From Ancylostoma caninum (taxonomy: Eukaryota > Nematoda > Chromadorea > Rhabditida > Ancylostomatidae), in contig JBAJFG010000041.1 in assembly GCA_037903475.1 (NCBI GenBank), positions 1,550,001 to 1,614,000 of the forward strand: a stretch of 64,000 nt of DNA, read 5' to 3'. Under the pieces are notes generated by a model, which was not told where the DNA came from, searched no databases, and saw only the letters and a list, made by a program, of their open reading frames with translations. How positions within the stretch are numbered: position 1 is the stretch's first letter; every line of letters starts with the position of its first letter. A program made the position numbers and the translations under genes. Shown one piece after another: positions 11,266 through 20,923 of this stretch.

Positions 11266-11936
11266 TTGAGGTGGATACGTGGGGAGTTTTTCAATCAGTT
11301 ATGTTAGCTGTTTGCCCAAAAACTTCTGAGCGCCCTTGCCGACCCAAATGCGCACATGTGTCTTTATCGGCGCCAGTAGTGGAACTACTCATGGCGACAA
11401 TAAAAATCCTGGAACGGCGCCACTTCGCATTGCGAAGAGAGCGCGAAATAATCCATGTTCGACTTTTGTGCGCTATGCGGTCACTGATGTGTCGCATTCC
11501 TGTCGCCACTGGATAGTGCCGGCCCGGGATCTTTACCGACGGCCTTGGTCAATTTCGTCGGTGGCAACGGTGCCCATTTTGGTGTGCACCAGTGCCCAAA
11601 GTTTCTGAATACAAACAAAAAAGCATGCCTTAAGAGAAGCAATATAAACACAAACCACCAACTGCTCGTGCGTCATAATCCAACAATGGAATAATCATAA
11701 TTCAACTGGATTGTACCAAATATGCATCACAAGTAACTTTATTCTTTGCATGTTTACAGGAAGAATGATTAAATTGCTACCTTGGCATTCGTTTCATTTG
11801 AAAATTGTATCTTCTTCTCTATTCAAAAAAACTTGTGACCATACCAATGCTCAAACCTCACCCGCACGAGGCGACAACCACCTTCATACGCAGTACCCTG
11901 ATGGTTTGGACTCGCTCACACGCGTCATGTCGACAA
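11266..11936. other. intergenic region before the retroelement
   Basis: Short open frames only; nothing recognised. A 20-bp imperfect duplication (TGCCTTTGAGGTGGATACGT) occurs at 11237 and 11260. Confidence 0.4.
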
Positions 11937-12526
11937 TGTCGGCTCATTTTTTAATTCCGTTTTCTTTATTAAGCCACTAATTCAAATATTTTCATGGTCG
12001 CCGTCAGGCGCTGAAGACTGAAGCGGCCACCGCACTTTCCCAGACAACATCGTTTTTATCGCGGCATTCTATCTCCGCGAGAAGCTGCGGCATTTACTAG
12101 GAACAGAACCATATGGCATCGATCAACGAGTACAGGCCGGGACAGTCTTCAAATCTCCTTTCACTTCACCCACTGCTCCAACCTTTACCTCTCTAGGTTT
12201 GTATCAAGTTTCAGGGAATTGTGGTTCTTGTATACTCATTCTCTGCACTTGACTCTCCCCTTTACCAATAACGAGTGACTCCCGTCTATTCTGTTTTTCG
12301 CTCTAATAGTTTCCCAAAACTTCAGAAAGAAGTCAAGGACTTTTGGTATTTATCACTGAACCACTCTCATCGTTTTTAGTAAGTAGCCTTCTCTTCATCT
12401 CAACTCTATAATCACTCACTTAACAACATAATTCACTTGACTCATCACTTAAAGTTGTTGTGCAATTATTTTTCTTGTTCACCTAGCTGTTAGTTCCTCT
12501 TAACCTCAGTTAGTGGTATCTCGTAT

Positions 12527-14706
12527 TTAACACATTGACGACAATTAACGTTTTCGCTGTGAGTGCCACGTGGGACCAAGACTAATTCTACCTTTATTTC
12601 TGAATTTGTCTTACCGGAACATAGTCACATGAGACGCAGATCACGAATATGACATACATTTTCTACCGTAACCCATATTTGTAGGGCTACGGTAGGTATA
12701 CTGTAGAAAACCAAATCTCTCAGAATTCTTTGAAATTTTGCACACGGGGATTATTTCGTGTGCAGACCACGAATGTGACATTCATTTCCAGCGCAGAGTG
12801 TGAGTGATGCAGCTGTTTTGCTTTTGAACGTCCTACACTGGATTTACAGTGACAATTTATTAAGGAAATTGACAGCGTGATTACATCCCACACCTTTTGT
12901 GTTCCTTCTGGAAGCACTCTATGCAGTAGTGTTTCTGACATCTATTACATCTGGTGTGCACTTTCCTAGCATGGATTTTGGCGTAATACGATCCTTCCTT
13001 CCTAGACAGTTTTTGATAACAGCCGGCACATCTTTTTCTTGACAAAGCCTTGCCGTCGCGCACTTCCTCGAGCAGATGTTTGGGAGCTAAAATGGGTTGT
13101 CGTTTGCTGTCCAACAGTGACTCAATTACCTCCATCTTGAACTCGTTAGACTTCATCTTCTGCACATTATCGTGGTACAACCTCCATGAGTTCACTAATG
13201 AGGTCTGAGTGAGCAGATGGAAGAACAATCGCAGGTACCATTTCGACGTCTTCCTTAAAAATGGCGTATAAGAGGCCATTTGATCAGATATATCTACAAA
13301 AAGCTTTGCTTTATTGTAGTCTTCCACGACTTTGGGCTTTCCTTGACCAGCTCTCGAGTCATCGTGCGTGGTTGACAGCATCAGAACGTCTCTTCTATCA
13401 CGCCATTTGAGCACCGTTACTCCTCGTCTGTTCTGTTGGGCAACCATGGCTCCTCGCGTCAGTTTCCTTGTGGTGACAACCTTCGGTAACCGCTTTCTGT
13501 TCTTCCCAACGGTTCCAATCAGATGAGTTTTCCTTTTCAGCAACTGCTCTGCAAGCGGTACACTTGTTTAATAGTTGTCAGTAAAAAGACGTCTGCCCTG
13601 ATCTAGCAGGCTATCCATTAGGTCTAGAACAACGGATTCAGCTATGCTCCCGGTTCTCGTAACGTCTTTACCAGCATAAACTCGGGTTTTGTAGGTGTAT
13701 CCTCCCCTGCAGCAGAGCTTGAAAAGCTTGATCCCATAGCGGTGCCTCTTATTTGGAATGTATTGTTTGAAAACAATGCGACCTCGAAAGGGAATTAGGG
13801 ACTCGTCTATACAGAGGTCCTTGCCGGGGTGATACACGCGCTGGCATGCTTCATTGAGGAGATCTAAATACGGTCTTATCTTGTAAAGTCTGTCCTTTCC
13901 ATCAAAGGAGGAATTGTCGTTGAGGTGGAGGTTTGCTAACAACTTTTCGGACCTATTTCTGGGCATCACTTTTGCACCTATTGGGTGGCCACCATAGACC
14001 GATCTGTTGCTCCAATAATCTCTCAGAGAGGGGAGGCGAATAATTCCCATTTGCAGACAAAGTCCAATGAATTTTCTTATCTCTACTTTGTCGGTATCCT
14101 CCCAACTTCTTGGGGTAATATCTGTTTATATGTGTGTACGTATGTTCCGGATAGAAATCGCAGAAGATTTATCGATCAAGACCAGACTTTGCAGACGTAT
14201 TTCCCGTAAGCCGGCGGATGTTTTGCTGCTTTTGTCTAAAACTATAGATTGGTTTATCGATTTATCGACTTTATTGAATTTTCAACATTTTTGCTCAAGG
14301 GTCGATGAGGACATGTCTAATGGGGCATCTCAATACCCTACGCGTTTTTCATTCGTTTTCCTACAGTATACCTACCGTAACCTGCGGAACAAGGGTTACG
14401 GTACAAAATGGTTATTATTTTCGTAATCAGCATGTAAAATAAGCTACCTGTGCAAAGTTTCAGCAGTTTCTGAAAGATTCGTTTTTCTACAGTATACCTA
14501 CCGTAACCTGCGGAACAAGGGCTACGGTACAAAACGGTGGTCATATTCAAGTTCATCACGTGAAATTACCCACCTACGCAAACTTTCACGGGATTCGGAT
14601 TTGGAGAACCCCATTTTTGACGTGGGACCCACCGGTGGGTCCCTTGGTCCCTGGTGGCCGCCAGAGTGGGACCCACCGGTGGGTCCCATTGTCGTCAACG
14701 TGTTAA
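12527..14706 (-). mobile_element. piggyBac family transposon with TTAA duplication
   Basis: The left end is TTAACACATTGACGACAAT and the right end (reverse complement) is TTAACACGTTGACGACAAT, 18 of 19 identical. TTAA lies at 12527-12530 and 14703-14706. The element between is 2172 bp. Near the right end is a duplicated palindrome built on ACCCACCGGTGGGT. The transposase is on the minus strand. The LTR sequence continues on both sides, so the insertion is younger than the LTR. Confidence 0.92.
12881..14125 (-). pseudogene. piggyBac transposase (one nonsense codon, N-terminus missing)
   Basis: The minus-strand frame is open from 14125 to 12881 apart from one TAA at 13568-13570. The order of motifs is that of the DDE_Tnp_1_7 family: KFIGLCLQMGIIRLPSLRDY, then DLCIDESLIPFRG (first catalytic Asp), RLFTDNY (second Asp, directly before the stop), then FVDISDQMASY (third Asp region). 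It ends in a cysteine-rich zinc domain (CAGC...CNRCQKHYCIECF). The stop replaces the residue after DNY and the same frame resumes at once with TSVPLAEQ, so it looks like a single point mutation. Upstream of 14126 a stop codon ends the frame and the usual N-terminal region is not visible; it may be in another exon or lost. Confidence 0.85.
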
Positions 14707-14723
14707 ACTAGAAACTAAATAAA

Positions 14724-14805
14724 GGTTTAATTACCCAAGTTTGAGGTAATCCATCGAAACCGCGTGGCCGTGAAATATCACGTTTAGGCGAGCATTGTAC
14801 CCTCA
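14724..14805 (+). ncRNA. SL1 RNA-like segment in the 5' LTR
   Basis: 14724-14745 is identical to the 22-nt nematode SL1 (begins GGTTTAATTACC, ends AAGTTTGAG). It is followed by GTAA, which keeps a 5' splice site, then ATCGAAAC and a small hairpin (CGTGA-AATA-TCACG) and GGCGAGCATTGTACC, which resembles the body of SL1 RNA. The similarity stops at the LTR end, before an Sm-site-like sequence. Identity of SL1 is from established knowledge; its function here is inferred. Confidence 0.8.
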
Positions 14806-14810
14806 CTTTG

Positions 14811-14820
14811 TGGTGCATTG
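14811..14820 (+). promoter_or_regulatory. putative primer binding site (tRNA-Gly)
   Basis: TGGTGCATTG lies 5 nt after the LTR end. It matches the reverse complement of the 3' end of a tRNA-Gly with CCA (10 nt). The match does not continue further, so the site is either short or decayed. BEL/Pao elements often use tRNA-Gly. Confidence 0.5.
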
Positions 14821-15617
14821 TCTACTCGGACTCAAGCCGGTTAATCAATTTTACATGACTATTCCTATTTTTTTACACGGAGTCTAAAGTTCGTACAAGT
14901 TCGTCACAACGAAAGTTTCGCACCAAAGTTTTTGAACCTCACTCATTCTGGTGTATTCTCTGCTACATTCCTCGCAAGTCCTTTCATCATTCTTGACGCA
15001 AGTCATCACTCACTCCTGATTCCAGCTATCAAGAGCAAATCTTCACCAGAAATTGACATCTCCTTCACTCTGGTGCAGTCTTTCACCCATTCACAGCTCA
15101 AGTTACAAAAAACAGCTGCACACCTGAATTTTGAACTCCACTGTTCAGGTGCACTTTGGGCTTCAAGTTTACCGAAACAACAACATTTTGCGGGACAGAT
15201 CTCGCCTGATCAAGTGCACATCTTCACTATTCTTGAAACAAGGTCACTGAGAACAACAGCATCCCTGAGATTCTGAACCTCACTCGTTTAACTCACTCTG
15301 CACACTTTCATCTGATCTTGTCTCAAGTTCATCAAGAGTAACAGCACACCTGAGACTTGACTACTCACTCGTCCAGGTGCATTCTCCCACTCAGTCTTAA
15401 TTCAAGTATATCGATAACAACGAAACACCAAATTCTTCATACCTCGCTTGTTTAGGGGTACATTTCATTGGCATACGTTTATTACGAGTCTACTGGCCAA
15501 AAATTAACTTGAATTTCACCAACACCATCGTCACAGCTGACTCCTCAAGTTAGTTCCATCCCCATTGATACGACTTTTTTCAAGTTAACAAAAAAATCAA
15601 AAATCATTTTGACTACC
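14821..15617 (+). other. retroelement leader with degenerate repeats
   Basis: This is the untranslated leader between the LTR and gag. It shows degenerate ~80-bp repeats with motifs such as CCTCACTC, GTTCAGGTGCA, ATCAAGAG and AACAGCACACCTGAGA (14930-15390). A pyrimidine tract ending TTTTTTCAAG (near 15582) could be a splice acceptor ahead of the gag ATG at 15618. Confidence 0.5.
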
Positions 15618-16543
15618 ATGTCAGTACAACTTATTACCCCGAAACGATTGTTAACTCACTACTCGAAAAAATTAGAGACAGCTTCAGTAGAAGGGGAAAC
15701 AACTTTTTCCGCTAAAGAAAGTCTTCACAGACTTAATGAGAGTATAGCCGCCACAGAAAAAATAGAGCAGCTACTTCAGGAATTTGCTTCTGGTTATGCA
15801 GAATTAAAAAATTCAAGCCAAAAAGATATAGAAGATTCTGACGAGTACTCAAAAAAGGCAGAAATTGCCATCACGACGGCCTTCGATTATTCATTATTGC
15901 TCAAAGCCTTTGAATCAAGTGATTTAAATCAAGTGATTGCGTGGGGCAATCACTTGATTTAAATCACTTGATTCAAAGGCTGGCGTACAGTCTGGCACGA
16001 TGCATACCGGACGAGTTAACGCCCGCATCCCAATTTCATGTGAAAAAACTTGAGCTGCCCACTCTCCCCGTACCCACATTTCGGGTAAATCTCTGGGGAT
16101 GGGATAATTTCTGAGAATTATGTAATGAAAATGTTCACACTCAAAATATACCCGACTTATGCAAGTTCAATTACCTGCTCAACGCCCTTAAAGGAGAGGC
16201 ATTAGAATTCGTGAAGAAATTCCAAGTAACCAAGGACAATTATTTAAAAGCCGTAGAGTCTCTTCAACACAAGTGTGGAAACTCAGAGCAACTTATCGCT
16301 CATCTCATCGATAGGCTCGATAAATGCAAGTTACGTTCAACATCCACACGTGATCAACGCGCATTATTTGAGCAACTTCAAGTCATTATAGCGCAACTGA
16401 AGCAGAAAGGAGAAGAAGTGGACAGCCAATGGTTGTACAGGCAACTACTGTCCAAATTCCCAGAACCAGTACAACGCAAGGTGCTCAAGAAAAAAACAAG
16501 GACTCTCCCCAGAAAATCCGTTCACTGTAGAAGTACTCCTTAA
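15618..16543 (+). pseudogene. BEL/Pao gag remnant (DUF1759-like)
   Basis: The first frame (15618-15962, MSVQLITPKRLL...) is an N-terminal coiled-coil-type gag region. It is broken by a perfect hairpin (15905-15981). The core with ELPTLPVPTF and LNALKGEALEF follows in other frames, and 16211-16543 encodes a helical segment typical of Pao-type gag (DUF1759). At least two frameshifts and a stop near 16110 break it. Confidence 0.7.
15905..15981. repeat. perfect 36-bp inverted repeat inside gag
   Basis: 15905-15940 is the exact reverse complement of 15946-15981, with a 5-nt loop (GTGGG). It shifts the gag frame. The right arm looks like an inverted duplication of the left. Confidence 0.9.
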
Positions 16544-16616
16544 AATCATAGAAAAAGTCATTTCGAATGAAGAAATGATATCCTTATATATGATCCAAAA
16601 CTCGACAGCGGGACAT

Positions 16617-16770
16617 GCAAGTCAACGCCAGGACAAGAGACAAGGATGGATATAGCGCATCCTTCACTATTACCTGAAGGTACTGCAGAGGACACCACAA
16701 AGCAATCGAGTGTACTCGATACAAATCTTCACAAGAAAGGTCCCAGCATCTACGTGACCACAAGTGGACA
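16617..16770 (+). pseudogene. gag zinc-knuckle remnant
   Basis: In one frame this encodes CRGHHKAIECTRY followed by SSQERSQHLRDHK, the Cys/His finger usually found between the gag core and the protease in nematode Pao-type elements. The frame is interrupted by stops on both sides. Confidence 0.55.
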
Positions 16771-17222
16771 CAACTGTGAAAAACACGCAACCTAAGAAGG
16801 TCACGCCAACCATCCTGACGAAGAAACCCCTGACAAATCAGCACACACCGAAGAACACCCGACCCACGAAAGTAACAAAAGTAAATCTACTCGGTGAAGA
16901 CTCCACCATACCGGACGAAAACACCACCCTGGAACTTCATTCCCCAAACAACCAGGAAAACTGCTCCCGCACATTCCTTCCAACAGGGGAGTTAACAGTA
17001 GTTGACCCAAAAACGAACCAGGCAATGAAGTTATCGGCTCTGTTCGACACAGGGGCCAAAATTTCACTCATCGACACTACACTTGCAGATGAGTTAGAAC
17101 TTCCGACACTTGAAACAACAACGCTTCGTTTACACACCTTTGGATCAGGTAGAATTCGCGCAAGCAAGTGCAGCATGGGATTCAGAGGGACAATCATTTT
17201 CTCTCCAACTATTTACCCATGA
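16764..17222 (+). pseudogene. retropepsin-like protease remnant (DUF1758-like)
   Basis: The open frame of 152 codons has a Lys/Thr/Pro-rich N-terminal half followed by LSALFDTGAKISLI, the D-T-G active-site motif of Pao-type aspartic proteases, and then LADELELPTLET. It ends at a stop codon at 17220-17222; the sequence after it is in other frames. Confidence 0.75.
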
Positions 17223-17339
17223 TGTGTTAACGTAGCCGTTCCAAGTACCACAAGTGTGTGAAAAAGACGCCGACTTCATCCAATCGCAACGCCTACCCGT
17301 ACAACTTTGTAGGACGGAACTTACAGTAAAACCTAGAAT

Positions 17340-17880
17340 TCTACTAGGATGTGATCAACTATGATCTGATCAAGGAGGACCAACCGCAAGTTCACCTACC
17401 ATCTGGACTACATCTTCTACCAACCCGCCTTGGTCAATTAGTCACGGGACAAAGCAATCAAACGAAGCAAGAACAACAAGACGGAGACAGGAACAACCAG
17501 TTGGAATCATGCTGGTCCCTAGAAGGAGGACAGATCAACGCTTCCGGAGCCACGCTACAGGCCATCACGGAAGACCTCGATATGTTTGAAAAATACCTAG
17601 TGCTCGAATCTGCGGGTACGGAAGAATTCTCCAACTCGGAGAAGGACACACAAGCTCTAGTAGATAAGCAAGTCTGGGACAATTTCAAGAGTACCATCGA
17701 AGAAAGGGAAGATGGATATTACGTACGATTACCCTGGAAAGATCCAACAATCACCCTACAACAAAACTATCACTTACAGACGTTCCACCAGTGTATGGAA
17801 CTCCCTTAAAAAAGACGGAAAACTCTTGGATCAATATGACGGGGTCTTCAAAGAACAATTGAGTCTCAATATCCTGGAAG
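17340..17880 (+). pseudogene. pol region just before the reverse transcriptase
   Basis: The frame 17351-17809 contains GLHLLPTRLGQLVTG and DNFKSTIEEREDGYYVRLPW, typical of the stretch between protease and RT in BEL/Pao pol. The segment up to about 17880 (DQYDGVFKEQ) continues it in a shifted frame. After that pol stops abruptly; no RT, RNase H or integrase motif is found before the env-like region. Confidence 0.65.
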
Positions 17881-18006
17881 CGCCATTCTAGGAACAGCTC
17901 TAGTGTTATATGATACTTTATACTGACAGGCTGTTACGTATTTCTATACATACCACTCCAAGTTGAGTAACCATTAAGAATCCTCACAATTCTGTTATGA
18001 CAGAGC

Positions 18007-18905
18007 ATGAAATTTCTGATCCCCAAATGCTACAACTGCATACGTCGAAAAAATCGCACAAGGAGATACTCGGCCGACCTAATCGAACTTCTCGCAGTTG
18101 CCGTAACAGTTCTAGCAATATCAACCTCTATTCAAGGATGTCAGCAGATTAATTTGTCCTCTCACAAGTCTACCATTTGTACCAATTCTGAAGGAACTGA
18201 AGTCTGAAATCCATATCTCAGAAATCCTAGAAATCAATCCATTCAAAAGGAAAGCGTGCTTTAAATTACACCGCAATGGAACCACAGTCCATGAGCTACG
18301 CGCATCATGGATAGCACTGGTACTTTTATGTGTGACGAAAACTAAAACTTTTACTAGAGATACTACCTATCAAGTTGTAGATAGTAAAAGGTGTCCCCAC
18401 ACTGGCTCTTGACTGGCTCTTGTGTAGGAGAAAAATGCGCAGCCCCACAAGCAAAATTCCAGAATTGGACAGGGGAAATCATTACCCGGGCATCACATCT
18501 TGCTCGGAATCATGCGGTGGCGTTGGATGTGATTGCTTCTATTGGAGTTCAGGATGCCTTTTCTATCGCATCTATGCAACACCTACATCATCCCAAGTCT
18601 ACGGAATATTTCACTGTAATCGTTGGACAGAAGCAGCTAAGATTGAATTCACTCAAGTGGACACTGCACAAGGAAGAAAACACTCCTTTACCGCTCACAT
18701 GATCCCAAACATTCCGATCAACTGGAAGTCCTTCACATTCACTTTAAGTTCAACCACGGTTCCACCCAATCCATTTCTCAACCCAGCCTTCATCACGGAT
18801 GGCAGGGCGCAGCACTATGTGGTCATTGACCACCAGGACCTAGTAACGTCCTGCAGATTCAGGGGGCTTAGCACCAAATTCCGGGGCGTAGCCAACCGCT
18901 GACCG
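18007..18905 (+). pseudogene. env-like glycoprotein, first part (Phlebovirus-type fusion protein family)
   Basis: This part starts with a basic segment and a hydrophobic stretch (about codons 22-44 of the frame at 18007), followed by Cys-rich segments spread over several frames. The frame 18420-18902 has a dense cysteine cluster (C-x3-C-G-G-V-G-C-x-C type) like that of the class II fusion glycoproteins that nematode BEL/Pao elements acquired from phlebovirus-like viruses. Stop codons and an 11-bp duplication near 18405 break it. It is a dead copy and is annotated only as a remnant. Confidence 0.6.
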
Positions 18906-19620
18906 TCTACTGATGTTAGACACAAGCAGATTTCAGAGAGACACATCTAGAGGATCATCAAAATCGTAGCTGAAGAACACTGTCGTTCAACCATTTACTC
19001 CATCCTATCCTGCACTCTGGTGCGCTCAGGTGATAATCAGGTGTTGCTCAATCTGTAGGAGAGATGTCGTGTTGGAATTTCGACTGTAGGTGCGTACTAT
19101 GCCAATAAGTGTCCCCCAAAATGGCATCCTTCGTTTTTAGGAAACCGTCTTCGTTTTTGAAAAAGAAACCCGTCATTAATGGTCAAAAAGTGGTTTTTGA
19201 CCATCTTTTTACCATTAACGACGGTTTTTTTTTTTTGAGAAACGAAGACGGTTTCTCAAAAACGAACGGTGCTTCTTCGGGGGAGAGTTGATACCACCTA
19301 GGCGCATTTTTCGGAGTTGAAAGCGTATCGGAACCTTTCTTCAAAAGAGAGAAATTTACTGAGTCCTATTAGAAGTTTCAGCGAGTTCTGGCGGGATCAA
19401 ACAGTTCCGTGCTGAGGTCGGTTTTTCGAAGATTTAAGCTTGGATTTGAGATTAATTATTCTGTCTTCGCTAAATGGTACGCATTTCTTGCTGAAACATC
19501 ACTCGTCATCTTCAATAACAGCTATTTAAGTCACTTTTTTAGTGCTACCTTCTTTTCCCGAAAGAACCCTAATATGTAGACCCTTAGTAGCCCATTTCGA
19601 AATCCGACTGGACTTAGTTC
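18906..19620 (+). other. insertion splitting the env-like gene
   Basis: The cysteine-rich coding similarity stops near 18905 and resumes near 19625. The intervening sequence holds a foldback element (19112-19283) and unrecognised AT-rich sequence. Its outer borders are not exact. Confidence 0.5.
19112..19283. mobile_element. foldback MITE
   Basis: The left arm 19112-19192 and right arm 19195-19283 are nearly complementary over about 80 bp (shared core AAACCGTCTTCGTTT and CATTAA-GGT segments), with almost no loop. The outer ends are CCCCCAAAATGG and, in reverse complement, CCCCCGAAGAAG. Confidence 0.75.
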
Positions 19621-19624
19621 TAGC

Positions 19625-20444
19625 CAAGCGACACTGACCACCTAGTGCTGTGCCCTGACGGATGGAAACAACACAGCGCTTTGGGATACACACATCTCAC
19701 CACCCCAACAGTGTCCAAATAGGACTGCAGCAGAAGTCCTAGAGTGCACTATGTGGAAGATTGCAAGTGCTATCCTGCAGAAAATCAAGCTGTCAATGTA
19801 GAGACCTCCGAATTTCCTCTGTATTCAACGACCTGAACAAACGACTTCCAACGGTGTTTCCATTCCTCACGTTCAAGCTGGATCCAGGACGACAGGTACA
19901 AGCTATCGTACCAAGCATGACGACAGCGGAAATTATGATCACCCTTCAAGACAACGTTAAGACCAACGTGACAGTGGATGATGCGATCTGCTCCGTTGAC
20001 AACGCAGTACTAACAGGGTGATATAATTGTGCAAAAGGAGCAATCACTCAAATCAAGTGCAAATCTTCTCAACGGACGCAAGCTGAAATAACTTGCACTT
20101 TCACTGTTGACTGCGATCCAAAAGGAGTCCAATCTAACCTTCATTTCAGCTTTGGTAACGCATGCATACATCTAAGTTGTACAGTAACCTGTGGGACAGT
20201 TATCACAACGTTCAAATTGGGAGGAGTACTGAAGTATACCCAACCGGCTCACCTTATACTACGACAATGGCTACAAGGAAATTAACATACGTCGCCCGAA
20301 TTCCAGTGGCCAGATTTATGGCATATAGCTGAAGTTTTCATGCAGTGGCATAAAACAGTGGCGTTAGCTGCACTCATCCTCATTATCTTCCTAGGACTTA
20401 CCTACCTCTACCTACCACTCTGCGGTCTGAAATGCATGAAATGA
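19625..20444 (+). pseudogene. env-like glycoprotein, second part with membrane anchor
   Basis: Continues the Cys-rich ectodomain (frame 19761-20021 and onwards past a stop at about 20020). It ends with a hydrophobic segment (about 20350-20412) and a short cytoplasmic tail rich in Cys and Lys, ending in TGA at 20442-20444. The layout of ectodomain, single membrane span and short tail fits the C-terminal part of a class II fusion glycoprotein. Several stops and shifts break it. Confidence 0.6.
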
Positions 20445-20550
20445 GGCATTACACACACCCTCAAGTTTTTTCGGTCATTACTCTGCTTACTATATTTCCC
20501 ACTTACTTGTTTTCTCCCAAAAACCACTCGAAAATTACACGGAAAACGAC

Positions 20551-20797
20551 TATAGGGTAATTTATACTGGATGCGTGCGTCTGACGCGTGCGCGTGCGTC
20601 TATGTGATGAAGAATAGGTCCCAGTCTCATAGCAGTCGCGTCGCAGTCGCAGCTCAGACGCACGCGTTTGCGGCCGCGCGTTCTTTTCATTGAAGATGTA
20701 CATGCCGTGTTGACCGGTCTTCATGGAAAATCCCGTGCAAATGGATGCGTGCGAAAATGCGCTACTGACGCCCGCAGCTAGTATAAATCACCTTTAT
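20551..20797. mobile_element. 250-bp TA-MITE, copy 1
   Basis: The 5' end is TATAGGGTAATTTATAC and the 3' end is GTATAAATCACC, the latter decayed. The interior (GATGCGTGCG, CAGACGCACGCGTTT, GTTCTTTTCATTGA, GACCGGTCTTCATGGAAAAT) matches the copies at 39147-39394 and 54237-54490. Confidence 0.8.
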
Positions 20798-20912
20798 AAA
20801 AACCAAGCATTCAATCCCAAGTACTCCCACAAACCACCATTTACTCAAATCAACAATTGGCAACACAAATTTTACCGTAAAATCCATTTTATGCATGTTT
20901 ACTTAACATATG

Positions 20913-20922
20913 CTCATTTCAG
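20913..20922 (+). promoter_or_regulatory. splice acceptor directly before the extra ORF
   Basis: CTCATTTCAG ends 1 nt before the ATG at 20924. An acceptor this close to a start codon is typical of a nematode SL-addition site, or of an acceptor used by the SL1-like donor in the element's own 5' LTR. Confidence 0.6.
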
Positions 20923-20923
20923 C

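Larger units (their letters stand above)
11937..14805 (+). repeat. 5' LTR, interrupted by a piggyBac element
   Basis: The left piece 11937-12530 and the right piece 14707-14805 together match the 3' LTR (22600-23221 and 23704-23799). The right piece holds the SL1 RNA-like segment. The LTR would be about 693 bp without the insertion. Confidence 0.8.

Noticed and set aside
14067..14426. 119-codon plus-strand frame inside the piggyBac element
   Set aside because: It is antisense to the transposase region and the element's terminal repeats; no motif.
18906..19620. Possible intron in the env-like gene
   Set aside because: No good splice borders; the segment includes a foldback, so insertion is more likely.
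20723..20923. N-terminal extension of the extra ORF
   Set aside because: These codons lie in or next to a MITE, and a splice acceptor precedes the internal ATG at 20924.
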